DNA from: Fragilaria crotonensis
Taxonomy: Eukaryota; Bacillariophyta; Fragilariophyceae; Fragilariales; Fragilariaceae
Assembly (NCBI GenBank): GCA_022925895.1
Contig: JAKSYS010000221.1
Coordinates: forward strand, 1 to 64,000
DNA: 64,000 bases
Direction of reading: 5' to 3'
Shown here: positions 1 through 10,499 of the stretch, in pieces
Position numbering within the stretch: the first letter of the stretch is position 1
Layout of the letters: each line of letters begins with the position of its first letter
Notes under the pieces: model-generated
What the model saw: the letters and a program-made list of their open reading frames with translations, nothing else
Databases searched by the model: none
Told to the model about the DNA's origin: nothing
Translations under genes and position numbers: made by a program

Positions 1-3
1 CAG

Positions 4-406
4 ACTTGAGAGTCGCTGCCGGAGGCTGTACTCTAAACGTAGCTACTAGTATTCGGTACCGTACCGTAGGACAGTAGATTCGCGAAGTTTTCTCTACACT
101 AACAGTAAGTGCTTGGGAGAGCCTTTCACAAATAGTAGGTCCTAGAATTATAAACTAAAATGTAGCAAATAAAGTGAGCTTTGAAATGGCTCAAGAGATA
201 TGTCAGGTAGATCATATCAAGTGAATTCACCTCATTGGATGAGGTGAAATAAGCAACATTTCATATCTTGTCAATCTTGACAAGTAGCTAATTATACCGT
301 CCACATTTAGAATCGTGCATTGTTCTGTCACATGTATGACCTCACAGTACGATGACGTACGCTGCGAAGCAGCACAGTACAGTCGTTTCAGTCGTCAGTT
401 TTAACT
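4..406 (-). repeat. 3' LTR of copia element 1
   Basis: Direct repeat of 6889-7295. On the element's strand it starts AGTTAAAAC and ends CTCAAGT. The left flank visible in the window is only 3 bases (CAG). Confidence 0.9.
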
Positions 407-419
407 CTCCCTTTCATTC
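407..419 (-). other. Candidate polypurine tract of copia element 1
   Basis: On the minus strand the 13 bases directly upstream of the 3' LTR are purine-rich (GAATGAAAGGGAG), the place and composition expected for the plus-strand priming site of an LTR retrotransposon. Assigned from position and composition only. Confidence 0.6.
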
Positions 420-502
420 ATGGAAGCAGACAATGATTAATATGCAATAGATACGAGTTGAACAACGGATGCAGTCCAAACAAGAGCACAGAGTTGAGTA
501 AG

Positions 503-2341
503 TTACCATCCTTGAACGAGTCGGCGAACTCGTTCGAAGCTTTCGCGATTCAGGCCTTTGGTGAGCATGTCAGCCCACTGTTCCTGAGTATCGACTTTGA
601 TGATTGCGATGGTGCCGTCGCGAACGTGTGCCCAAAAGAAATGCCATTTGACCTGAAAGTACTTCGTTCGATTGGTAATTCTTTGGTTGGTTGCCAAAAG
701 AAGTGCGCCGTTGTTGTCTTCGAACACACGACACTTAACGGTGGACGTGAGGGTATCAGGAAGTTGCAAGCCATTAATGAGTTCGATGAGCATGGCCCGC
801 AATGGAAGGAGCGTTCGCATGGCAGAGCTGAGCGCGGAGTACTCAGCTTCGAGCGTCGACAGAGATATTTCGGACTGGAGATGCGATTTCCAAAGGATCG
901 GGCATCCTCCGAGAGTTATGATGTATCCTGTCCTTGACTTTGCGGAGCTTGGCGAGGAGTCCGGGTCACGACGATGCAATCCTGCGAAGTCAGCGTCCAC
1001 ATAGCAGTCCATGGTGAGGTCGCCGGTCGGCTTGACGATCATACCCTTATCATACGTCCTTTGGAGGTAACGAACGATCGTCTTGATTGCGGAGGCGTGA
1101 CTCTTCTTCGGGTTGTGAGAGAATCGAGCAACCTGACTGACTGCGAACGCAATATCGGGGCGAGTATTCGTCGAAAGGTAGAGGAGCATTCCAACCACAG
1201 AGCGATAGCTCCAAGACTCTTGCATCGGAGGGCCTTCGGGGTCGATTCCCAAAGCGGCTTGTCCAGCGGGGGTCCAATTGCTATTGCTCATCTTCATCCC
1301 TGTTGCCTCTTGAATCTTCTGAATTAGACCTTTCTGTGTGAGCGTCAGAGTGCCATTCTTGGGATCCTTCACGAAGTTGATGCCCAAGAAGTCAGTGAAG
1401 GTTCCTTCCTTTGTGAAACTGAAACCTTTGGCATCGAGATTCGCAAATAATTTGTCGAGATCGCGTTGGTTCGAGAAAGCGATGCCCAAATCGTCAACGT
1501 AGATGACGACCATAATAGTGTCCTTGTAAAGAAGACACGGGTCATTAGCACAGCTCTTGAACCCTTCGTCGCGTAGTGCATCGGACAGATGTTCATACCA
1601 GAGTCGCGGTGCGACACTCAAACCGTAGAGACTTTTCAAGAGTTGCAGACACGTAGATGACCCATGTTCGGAACGAAAGCCTCGAGGCAAGTGAATCCAT
1701 ACTGGATCGGTGAGTGGGGCCTGTACAAATGCACTGCTGAAATCGATAGTGCAAGTTTGCCAAGCAAGTGTGAGTGACAGTACCAGAAACAACCGTACCG
1801 TACTCCAAGCCACGACTGGGGCAAACGTTTCTTGCTCAGTTTCCTGCAAGTCACCTCGTACGCAGTACCGTGCCTTGTACTTGCTTATGGCACCGTCAGG
1901 CGTGCGTTTACGCCGAAAGACCCAAGTACCTGGCAGGATTCGTGACTTTGCATCGGCAGTTGGTACTTCTTTCCAAGTCCCATTTTTCTCCAACGACTTG
2001 ATTTCGGCCTCTGCAGCCCTCAACCAATTTTGGATGTTCTCGACGTCCGACATGGCTTCTTCGAAGGTCAAAGTGTCGGGGTCGCTCACGCTTGCCTTGT
2101 TCGCTTGTGACATGGCGCTGCTGTCTTCAATGGCTTCGGTGAGGAGCCAATCGAAGATGATGTCATCCATTGTAAACAAGTAACCTCTCCCCTTGTTGGC
2201 CGTCGTATCCGAGACGGTCGGGAGCCTTGCGAGTGCGAGTTGAACGACGAGGTGAGTGCCTTTGCTGTTCGTTGGGTGCCTGCCTTGTGACGGCTTCAAT
2301 CTCATCGTGCGTTTCGATTGAGGCAGGGGATGGAATGTCAT
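503..2341 (-). pseudogene. copia element 1: reverse transcriptase and RNase H segment of pol
   Basis: The minus frame from about 2215 down to the stop at 503 encodes the copia RT (RVT_2 type) followed by RNase H. Visible marks are the RT entry block with FAPVVAWSTVR, the segment TIDFSSAFVQAPL, the catalytic YVDD box near 1495-1510, and the RNase H acidic residues in YVDADFAG, EAEYSALSS, VFEDNNGAL and ADMLTKGL. The first roughly 40 codons of the open frame are out of register: the linker before RT is read in another frame (2163-2942), with the change near 2190-2215. RT and RNase H are each uninterrupted here, so the enzymatic core looks intact although it is not in one frame with integrase. 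It would normally be released from a Gag-Pol precursor inside virus-like particles. Confidence 0.88.
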
Positions 2342-2942
2342 GAGATGCAGGGCGAAGTGGAGACTTGAACAGTTGCGTCGGTGACGGAGGCTGAAGATCC
2401 TGAATCAAGCGAGGCGGAGACGTCGCAGCTGGAGTTGCTGGAGGGGGGCTCTCCCTTGGAGTTGACAACGGTGTTGAGGGAGCAGGAAAGGGAGATTGCG
2501 TCGTCTCGTCGTTGACTGAGAGTTGACGTTGCGTTGCGACAATAGGAGTTCTTGTCGGAGGAGGTTCGACAGGTAACGCAGCCGGTGGAGTTGCTTCGTC
2601 GATGGCGGTCGCGATGCGTTGCTGTTGCGAAAGTACGTCTTGCTCTTTCTCGAAATTTTCAGTCTCAACAATCAACCGCTCTTGGTCCTCGTCGTCAAGA
2701 ATGTATTGATAGGTTGAGTCGCGAAACATTCGCTTCCAACTGTCGGCGTTAAAGTTCGGAAGGTCGTCGACGGAGGCTGGAACAGTCGCAAACCAATCGT
2801 CGAAGACGACGTGGAATTGCGGTGTTATATAACCCGTTTGAGGGTTAAAGAACAATTGGGACCGTGATGGCGTGCTTCGGCGAGAACCCCATGTTGATCG
2901 TTCGAGTTGACCGCGGAGTCCAGCGAGGCAACTTTTTGCCAT
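2163..2942 (-). pseudogene. copia element 1: integrase C-terminal/linker segment of pol
   Basis: This open frame contains the end of the integrase region (NPQTGYITPQFHVVFDDWF, the typical copia block after the catalytic core) followed by a Pro/Ser/Thr-rich linker up to the RT. It overlaps the integrase frame (2845-3786) upstream and the RT frame (503-2341) downstream, each in a different register, so two single-base frame changes are needed to read pol through. No catalytic residues lie in it. Its only role is to join integrase and RT in the precursor. Confidence 0.7.
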
Positions 2943-3786
2943 CGGATATCATCTTGTCCAAGACATAGACAGGGCAACCCCAAACGTGGAGATTGTTCAG
3001 CTTTCGCTGCTCCCATCGTGTTTTGGTGAACAGGTCGGCAGGACATAAGCCAGTTCTTGGATCAGGAACATGGTTGACCAAAAAGACTGCGTGATTGACT
3101 GCCAAGGGCCAAAGTGTTGCGTCCGCGATCGATGGCCAATGAATCGCCGCGTGAAGCATCATCGTGCGAGCGATCGCCATGATTGTTCGGATGTTTCTTT
3201 CCGCAATGCCGTTGTGGTGATGTGCACCAACACCGGCGAACCTCATGATCTGCGAGAACGTTGAGAGGTTGCGAGTGTATTCAGCGGATGTGAAAATCTT
3301 GGAATTGTCGGCCAGGTACTCTTGCGGCACAACTCCATACTGGCGGCAGGTAAGTTCGAACTTTTCCTTTGCTTTCAACGTCTCGTGTGTGTTGAGGTTG
3401 ACTTGGAGTTCGACATGGACGAAACCGGAGGCGTGGTCCACGAAGATGCAACCTCCCGTGTACATCTCGTCGGCTTTGGTTTTCCAGCGGAGGTAGAAGT
3501 CGTCCTCGCGTGCTGCAGATGAAGTGATCGACAGAGATTCGATGCCCGGGAATGACGTTGTCGGCCTTGAGGATGTTCGTTCGGTCGCGAATGATGGTTG
3601 ACGGCGTTGAACCAGGGATAGGACGTCGATGCTGCTTGCCGTACTGGCAAGCTGCACACTGGAAGGTTCGTCAGCTTGCAGGCTGCGGAATGAAGTCGGC
3701 GACTTGCTTCCGTTTGACTCAAGACTCCAGTTCTCAACAAGAACTGGATCTTCTTGAATCCAATGTGTCCGAGGCGATAATGCCAT
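2845..3786 (-). pseudogene. copia element 1: integrase core segment of pol
   Basis: The minus frame encodes the DDE integrase core: CIFVDHASGF (first Asp), YLADNSKIF (second Asp) and NGIAERNIRT (catalytic Glu), then LHVWGCPVYVLD, a standard copia block. The first part of this open frame is out of register. The preceding zinc-binding pre-integrase region, with a CxxC pair, is read in another frame (around 3375-3740), giving a frame change near 3640, and another follows near 2870 where the linker continues. Integrase would insert the cDNA in the nucleus. As it stands the protein cannot be made in one piece. Confidence 0.82.
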
Positions 3787-4300
3787 CGCAGAAGTTCCTT
3801 TTCGGCTTCGCTGAGGTTGTGATTCGTCTCGTGGACCTCAGTGATCGTTGCGACGAGTGCGTCGGCCGCTTTGAAAGGATCCTGACCGTTGAAGGCGTCG
3901 GACGTTGGCAGGTTGTTCTGCGTTCACGAGTACCATAACTGCTCCTCGACTTGAGTCGCCAGGAACGCCGCTCAAGGTAAGTCGATTCGATTCGACTTTG
4001 ATCGTCTCGCCTTGTAAGTTTGCAGGAGACTTGTGGTTGAAGGCGAACTTTGATGCCGGGTACGTAGAAAGCGGGAACCTTGATCATTCGCAGGTTGCCG
4101 TTCGTGTCGTGAACTGCCCAAGTGACTTCGCCTTGACCCTTGATTTGAAGTCCGCGGGCTATTCCCTTGAGTTGGGTGATAGTGCCGGGGTTCGCATCGT
4201 GCCTTGAAAGTCTTCAGGGTCGGGCGAAATGGAGATGCTCGCGCCAGAATCCCAAATGATGGGAGCACTGTTCGTCGCACTTCAAGAGCGTTTCGCATGC
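3734..4300 (-). pseudogene. copia element 1: protease segment of pol
   Basis: Reading the minus strand from about 4265 gives IIWDSGASISISPDPEDF, which holds the aspartic protease active site D-S-G-A. A later block, MIKVPAFYVPGIKVRL, is in a different frame (4087 downward), so a one-base change separates the two halves, between about 4090 and 4200. This is the retropepsin that cuts the Gag-Pol precursor. Family and position (between gag and integrase) agree. The exact limits are uncertain because of the frame change. Confidence 0.7.
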
Positions 4301-4745
4301 GTGCTGGCGCTTGCAATGCCATTCGAAGCGTGGCGGTGCAAGCGAGATTGACGTGGAGATGATCTTGTGAGCAGCGTTGCGTTGCTGTGTCGTCCATGGC
4401 GCAGGGACGAATGCATCAGGGGCGCCGTCGGCAGGAACGGGATGGTATTTCGGTCGACGTGCTGGCTTTTTGCGTTGAGTTTGCGAGCGACGACTCGAAG
4501 TCCGAACTCTCCCTTGTTGAGCGCATTCGTTGCGTATGGAGAGCGACGCGTGCGAAGGCGTTGCGTCTGACGTTGGAGCAACAACGTTCGCGTCTTCAAT
4601 TCGTCAAGGTCGCGAAGACTTGTCTGCCTTTCGAGGGTTGGTGCGATGGGTGCGTTCCGATGACGTCGTTTGCGAAGACGATAGGGAAGAGGGTCCACAC
4701 CCTTGCGACGTTGCGTTTCACGTTGGGGCTTGGCGAGTGACGTCT

Positions 4746-6605
4746 TCAGAGCTTGGCGAAACGTCTGCGTTGCTTGCGAGTGAACGAAGTGCTCGCGTTT
4801 GCATTTGTTTCTTGTTGGCAGGCTTCGTCTGGCTTCCAGAAAGGAGCAACCAGAAGTGCGAGCCAGAGGGCAGGAGCAAGGAGCAACGTTGGTTGCTCGC
4901 GGAGCACTTGACGAAGTGAGCCGATGACCCACGTCAAGAGCGACATCCATGGGGTTGATCGTAGCACTTGGAGTGCCAAGTTTGCGAACTTTGGTGCGAC
5001 GAGGCAAAAGATCACAGAATAAACCAATAGAATCGTTGCCTTTGAGAACAAGAACGCGTAGATTGATTCCATGCTTGTAGGTTGATCTTTCCTTATGGGG
5101 TCGTTGAAGTCAAACATCCACACCGATGGGTCGGCGACAGAGAATGCAGAGAGATTAGCTTGAGCCGTTGGGGTGGAGGCTGGCACATTGTTGCGGCGTT
5201 GTCCCGTGTGGGTTGCGGTTGTGTGCGTCGTTGTCCAACGACGGCATTTTTCACACCAATTGAACGCCTTGTCCTTCACCTTTTTGGACGTCGCAGTTCC
5301 AGGAGGTGGGGGTACCGTGCGCCAAGACTGAGTTTTGTGAGCTCCAGTTGCGTTGGTTGGAGTTCCGTTTCCAGGGACATTCTTGCGACCATTTTTATTC
5401 TTTTCCGGACACTTGTTGGACCAATGACCTGGTTTGCCACAGTTGTGACAATTGCCCTTCTTTGGCGTGTCCTGGCGAGGCGTCTGAGATTGGATCAGAT
5501 TTAGAACTTCAGCTCGCGTGATTGCAGAACCTTCTGGCAGAGCGACATTTCCAAACGTCGCTGACGGAACACGAGTGTCAGTGGCATGACTGGCTGGTGG
5601 CCATTCCTTCCTGTCGTACTGGAGGCGATATGCGTCTTCCGCTTGACGACAAATATCCTGGTAAGTCAATTTTTCGGTCACCATGTGCACTTGAGCCGCT
5701 GACTTCTCTTTGTACCCAATATCAAGCAGAGCCTGGTCGAGCTTCTGTTTCGTTGCGCGCAGCTGAAAACGGAAGTCTTCGTTGCCTGATCCACCAGCGA
5801 GTAGGAAGGCCTTAAGCATCGTAAGTGTCAAGTTGTGGTCGTATTGACCAGCCGTTGTCAACTCACGAGCGTCCTTGCGGAAATCAGATGCGAGCAACTC
5901 CAGATTCTCTCCGGCGTACTGCGATGGATGGCGGGCCTTGATCGCAGCCTTCAAGTCTTCAAAGCGTTCGATGGACGTAGATTGAATGGTCTTGATGAGT
6001 TGCAACCAGACAATATGAAACGAGTCCGAGTCTTCTGTCTTTTCTTGAATTTTGCTCATGAGAGCGGGGACGAGCGACAAGAGCACGAACTTGACAGCGG
6101 CGCGATCATTGCTCTTGTCGTACTTGTCGTACAACATGAGCTGTTCGGCACTGAGAGCTTTGGCAGTTTGGATTGTGTAGCGAGAGTGGCTTTTGACGAC
6201 ATTTGTCATCAGCAGCTCGTTCTCGGGGTCGGGAAGGTATGCGATACTGTCCATCCCACAATCGGTGAGATGATCCCAAACGGCGTTTTGGAAATCAACA
6301 AGACTGCTGGTCGGGGAAAAGGGGGTAGGCAAGCCAGTGCGGCGGTAGTTGTAACCTTTTTGCGAAGCACCGGCGTGGACGGGTCGGAGTTGGTTTGGGG
6401 AAGTGAGTTCGTCGCTGGCGCTTGGATCGAGACCGATCCAGCCAGCAAGCGGCTTCCCTCCGGTCCAGGCGGACCAGTCGTCCTTGGAGAGCAAGACGAC
6501 GTTACCCATGATGGGTTTTACGGGTCTGTCGGAGGTGACGGGGTCACTGACAGGTGTCGGAGACGTGGTGGTGACGGGGTCACCAGTAGGAGTCGGAGAC
6601 GCCAT
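4746..6605 (-). CDS. gag: copia element 1: Gag with zinc knuckle and hydrophobic C-terminal tail
   Basis: A single open frame of 619 codons from ATG at 6605. Residues 386-399 form a CCHC zinc knuckle (CHNCGKPGHWSNKC), followed by a second Cys/His cluster near residues 450-470 (WCEKCRRW...H...H), a pattern also seen in element 2. The N-terminal two thirds is the capsid-like region. Unusually, residues about 517-590 are strongly hydrophobic, with two or three segments able to span a membrane (around 518-537, 550-566 and 572-590), before a basic end RKQRRRF. Protease and the rest of pol follow in other frames, so Gag here ends on its own stop. Whether normal expression uses a frameshift or readthrough cannot be told from one copy. 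Confidence 0.88.
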   Translation of the reverse strand: MASPTPTGDPVTTTSPTPVSDPVTSDRPVKPIMGNVVLLSKDDWSAWTGGKPLAGWIGLDPSASDELTSPNQLRPVHAGASQKGYNYRRTGLPTPFSPTSSLVDFQNAVWDHLTDCGMDSIAYLPDPENELLMTNVVKSHSRYTIQTAKALSAEQLMLYDKYDKSNDRAAVKFVLLSLVPALMSKIQEKTEDSDSFHIVWLQLIKTIQSTSIERFEDLKAAIKARHPSQYAGENLELLASDFRKDARELTTAGQYDHNLTLTMLKAFLLAGGSGNEDFRFQLRATKQKLDQALLDIGYKEKSAAQVHMVTEKLTYQDICRQAEDAYRLQYDRKEWPPASHATDTRVPSATFGNVALPEGSAITRAEVLNLIQSQTPRQDTPKKGNCHNCGKPGHWSNKCPEKNKNGRKNVPGNGTPTNATGAHKTQSWRTVPPPPGTATSKKVKDKAFNWCEKCRRWTTTHTTATHTGQRRNNVPASTPTAQANLSAFSVADPSVWMFDFNDPIRKDQPTSMESIYAFLFSKATILLVYSVIFCLVAPKFANLALQVLRSTPWMSLLTWVIGSLRQVLREQPTLLLAPALWLALLVAPFWKPDEACQQETNANASTSFTRKQRRRFAKL

Positions 6606-6888
6606 CTTGGACTAACGCGGAGCGTGTTTTGGGGTGCTGGGAGCAATGAACACGGAGTGTTGACGTTGGAGAACGTGCGTCGCTAGATCGACGGTAGTGA
6701 GTAGTCTAGTCGGGGACTAGATAGACAGTCGAACGGAGTTGACTGGGCTGCAGCGGAGAACAGGTACTGTCGAGTACTTGTCGGATCGGAGATCGGAGGA
6801 GAGCTTTGGTAAAGCTCTAGTAGTCCTTGGGAAGGAGTTGGCTTGAAGAAGCGTTAGGGTGTTAGCCTATAATTTGGGCAAAATAACC

Positions 6889-7295
6889 ACTTGAGAGTCG
6901 CTGCCGGAGGCTGTACTCTAAACGTAGCTACTAGTATTCGGTACCGTACCGTAGGACAGTAGATTCGCGAAGGTTTTCTCTACACTAACAGTAAGTGCTT
7001 GGGAGAGCCTTTCACAAATAGTAGATCCTAGAATTATAAACTAAAATGTAGCAAATAAAGTGAGCTTTGAAATGGCTCAAGAGACATGTCAGGTAGGTCA
7101 TGTCAAAGTGAATTCACCTCATTGGATGAGGTGAAATAAGCAACATTTCATATCTTGTCAATCTTGACAAGTAGCTAATTGTACCGTCCACATTTAGAAT
7201 CGTGCATTGTTCTGTTTCACATGAATGATCTCACAGTACAACGACGTACGCTGCGAAGCAGCACAGTACGGTCGTTTCAGTCGTCAGTTTTAACT
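6889..7295 (-). repeat. 5' LTR of copia element 1
   Basis: Direct repeat of 4-406, carrying the element's own promoter by position. On the minus strand the internal sequence after it begins GGTTATTTTGCCC, the expected primer-binding region; I could not match it confidently to a tRNA end. Confidence 0.9.
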
Positions 7296-7522
7296 TCCAG
7301 TACCGTAGTAATTCGGCACGTTCACATTACAAATACTTGTTCTGTACCTGGGGTACTTGTATGATACATGTACAATGTACAGTACCGGTACCAGGCTGCA
7401 TGGCAGAGGTGCGTTCCCGGATGTCCCCAGAAACTCGGACACGTCACCACCAACCAACGGAGTAATAGCGACACCAGAAATCGCCAGCAATCGTACTTGG
7501 GTATTGCCACTTGCTAATCACC
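7296..7522. promoter_or_regulatory. Upstream region of the Nup50-like gene with GTAC-rich cluster
   Basis: Between the LTR and the first gene. Positions 7343-7394 contain a dense run of GTAC-core words (for example AGTACCGGTACC), the same signature seen upstream of most host genes in this window. A promoter role is inferred from position only. Confidence 0.4.
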
Positions 7523-8952
7523 ATGACGGCTGCTGCGTCTGAGTCTGTTTCGGCTGTCGCGTCCGACGACAAGAAGGATGATACAACAACTATCAATTCT
7601 ACATCAGTTGCTCCTGCAGGACAACTGTCATCTGATCCACCAGCCGAACGAAAGAAACGCGGTGCTAGTCGTCAACTAACCAAGGATGATGGCGACGACG
7701 ATGATGATGACGATAATGATGACGCAGCGGGTCCAAACTCTAGAGGAGAATCCTTTCAGAAGGCAGACGCGGCAACTTTGGCGCAACGTAGAATTGTCAA
7801 GGTGAAGCGACCTACGACTACAACAACAACACCTGCAGATGGAACGGCGGCTACTAATGGCGGCGAAATTCAGGAGGGCCATGGCGACGCGTCCACAACA
7901 ACAACCAACAAATCCAATCCATTTGCCAATGCTCTCAGTGGTTTCGGATCGACTACCGCGACGACAAGTAGTACTGGATTCTCTGGATTTAGGTTCAATA
8001 CTACACCTGCAGGTACTGGCAATGCGTCAACGTTTACAACCACATTGACGAATAGCAATACCAGTAGTAGTGCCGACAACAGCACTTCTGCCAATGGAAC
8101 TGGATTCCTCAGCTTTGGAGCAGCTGCCGCGTCTTCCGCACCAATTCTTGGCTTTGGTGCCGCCTTTGGGAGCAGCAGCACCAGCATTTTGGCGACGCCG
8201 CCGACGATCAAATTTGGATTTGCGTCGTCGACTGCGGCGTCCACCAGCGGCATCTTCAGCTGCGGCTGGGGCGTTAGGTGAAGAATCAGCGTCGGCTTCA
8301 AACTCGGTCCCTTTATTGCCGTCCGATGCGGAAGTTACGAATGGTGAAGAGGGTGAGGAATTACTATTTGAAACGAGAAGCAAATCGTTCCAGCTCGTTA
8401 CGCTAGATGATACCAATGATGATGATAACTTACGAAGAATTCAATCCCTCCGACTGTTACAATGTCAGTGCCTCCCTCATCTGCGACGGCACCCTCTACT
8501 ACGGCGCCCAAGGCGACAGAGGAAAAGACGGAAAAGGAGGATGGCCTCACCAATGAAAACGATGGAAAGGTTGATTCAGAAGAAAAGAGCACGCCTGCTG
8601 ATGAAAGGAATCATCTGATTCAAGCCAACAACAAAAACAACAACAACGATGGAGCGAATTGGGCATTGGCCCGCTCCGAGTGCTGCGTCATCGTCAGAGT
8701 CGCAAGGCTCGTGTCGTCCAGCGACGCGAGAATGCCGCCGGCGGGCAGGGGAACAAATTGCTGCTCAATACGGTACTGAACGCCAATTCCAAATTGACGC
8801 GCCCGTCCGATAAGCATGTGCAGCTCGTCACGGTGGGGACGCGACAGGGGGCAGCCGCGTCCTTCTTGTTCAAGGTGAGGAATCCGGCCGATGCGAAGAT
8901 GTTGGAAGGGGCGCTACAGGAGGTGATTGATTCCGTGGATGATGCGAAATGA
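7523..8952 (+). CDS. Nup50/Nup2-like nucleoporin with Ran-binding domain (frame-interrupted)
   Basis: Starts at ATG 7523. Near residue 50 it has KKRGASRQLTKDDGDDD, resembling the importin-alpha-binding N-terminus of Nup50/Nup2. An FG-type low-complexity region follows (ALSGFGS, FLSFGAA, LGFGAAFG), then a Ran-binding domain: EVTNGEEGEELLFETRSK (about 8332-8385), WSELGIGPLRVLRH (about 8650-8690) and a C-terminal half ending at the TGA at 8950-8952. These parts lie in different frames: frame 2 to about 8240, frame 0 to about 8430, frame 2 to about 8600, then frame 1. No convincing GT-AG introns explain this. The Ran-binding domain also carries an Ala/Thr/Lys/Glu-rich insert in its middle. Expected role: nuclear-pore basket protein in importin recycling. 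Function is well supported; the exact gene model is not. Confidence 0.72.
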
Positions 8953-9342
8953 GAAAAGGAACGGAATACTATGTTCGAGTAGGAGAGGAGGCAAGTGCGT
9001 CGGATACGCAACAGGTGCGACAAAATTCATGATCATGATTAGAATAGTTGCTCGTAGGATTACACGCCTAAATCTCAATATGCTCTAATGCTGTCGTTGT
9101 TATGGAAGCCTGCAATGAGACATCAATACACAAGGAGTATACAGCCGACGGTAATCCTGAATCTAAGCACTATTTCTATTGTGTTCGACCTATGATTTAG
9201 CAAGACGATGCACCATATGGGGGCAAAGTAGGTATCGTGTCGCGCTGCACTTGCCACCATGAGAACCCCAAATTCCAAAGTGACGGCTTCTCCCATGATG
9301 CTGCATTAACCATGATTGCATGCACTTTAGTTGTATTCTGAA
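8953..9342. other. Convergent intergenic region
   Basis: About 390 bases between two convergent genes. No open frame or repeat that I can support. Confidence 0.6.
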
Positions 9343-10499
9343 TTACCCACGCCACTGAGTACTATCCTGGGGCAATGATCCAGTACGAACTCGTCTTGTA
9401 CACGTTCCGCGACCATTGATTGTGGCGGTTCCTCCTGGAACGTCCGGGGAAAGTGTCGTGGTGGATGTGGATCCCAAATCGCTCCATCGTCGCATAAATG
9501 TATTCCCCAATGTCTGAACGGCTGCGGCATCGGCTTCCCCCAACATGCGTGCCATCAATTTGGGTAGTAACGTTTGTTGTTCGGATATACGTCGCAATTC
9601 TTCGTCATCGACGCCTTGCTTGGATTCGTCAACAATGGCGCGATGCAATCGTCTCACTCGTTCGAATCGACGGCACGAGTGCAACGCAGATCCAGAACGT
9701 TCCAGTCCACGTCTCGAGTGACCGTGAGCACACCACAGTGCAAGTCCCTGTCACGAATTTTGCAACCGCAAAAAAAAGGGGAAAGCACGTGTGTGTGAGT
9801 GAGTCTTGAGTCTTGATTTGACAGCAGACACGTAAAGATTCCATGGAGATGTCGCACATGTGTGCCACAGAGTTATGAAGCAGACACGACTGCGACAACG
9901 GCAACCTAGTCGAGTGAGATAAGACGAAAAAAACGTACCGAATCGAACACCATCGAATCAAGGTATGGATCCGCATCTTGGACCGAGTCGACCTTGCTTG
10001 ATACGAGTTCTGCTTGCAAGTATGCTTCTTCCAGTCCAGAGGTTAGCGCGGGATGTTGGCGAACTTGTCGGGCAATGTTCTTTGCGGTATCAGAGAAATT
10101 AGCGTAATCCCGTTCGCTCCACCATAGCGCATTTCGTTGCTCTGATTCCATTTCATGCGGTAGAGGCAAGTATGCAATCACTGTGTGCGGCTGTTCCTGT
10201 TGTTGTGTGGTTCGAATCGCATCATCGTCGTCGTCGTCCACGAAGCGAACTTGTTTGCTAGCGCTTGTGGACACGCAACAGGAAGAGAAGTCTGTGCTCA
10301 CAGTATTGTTGGAACCATCGAGATCGGATTGTTGGGAGGAATCCATTTCGTGGAGACTCTCTCTGTTAGATCGCAGCTCACTCTTTTCGGAACAGGAACC
10401 AGAGCCTTGGCGATGTACGGATGATGCCTGAAATGGTGATGTTGGTTCAACTACTGTTGCACGCTTATCTGGAAAGACTGCTCTCAGGCCTGTTGGCAT
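9343..10499 (-). CDS. Diatom protein of unknown function, two exons
   Basis: ATG at 10499. Exon 1 is 10499-9939 and exon 2 is 9747-9343; the intron 9748-9938 has GTACGT at the donor and ..GTGACAG at the acceptor, and joining keeps phase 0, giving 321 residues. The N-terminal part is Ser-rich and acidic (run of six Asp) with KQVRFVDDDDD. Then comes WWSERDYANFSDTAKNIARQVRQHP, and exon 2 has RRGLERSGSA and RVRRLHRAIVDESK. The combination (VRF, then a Trp-Ser..Asp-Tyr..Phe block, then RGLE, then a basic helix) is one I recognise from many uncharacterised diatom proteins, but no enzymatic motif is visible. No signal peptide. It is probably soluble; function unknown. Confidence 0.7.

Larger units (their letters stand above)
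4..7295 (-). mobile_element. Ty1/copia LTR retrotransposon, element 1 (CoDi-like)
   Basis: Two LTRs (4-406 and 6889-7295) enclose gag and pol read on the minus strand in the copia order gag, protease, integrase, reverse transcriptase, RNase H. By eye the LTRs differ at roughly 13 sites over about 403 bp (about 97% identity), so the insertion is fairly recent. The right flank reads TCCAG at 7296-7300 and the window begins with CAG just before the left LTR, which fits a 5-bp target duplication TCCAG cut by the window edge. Gag is one open frame. Pol is spread over at least four frames, so this copy is either decayed or carries indel errors. Family assignment rests on domain order and motifs; the CoDi subgroup is inference. 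Confidence 0.93.

Noticed and set aside
458-1327. Open frames on the plus strand opposite the element 1 RNase H/RT
   Set aside because: They are antisense shadows of the copia RT/RNase H frame, with no independent motif.
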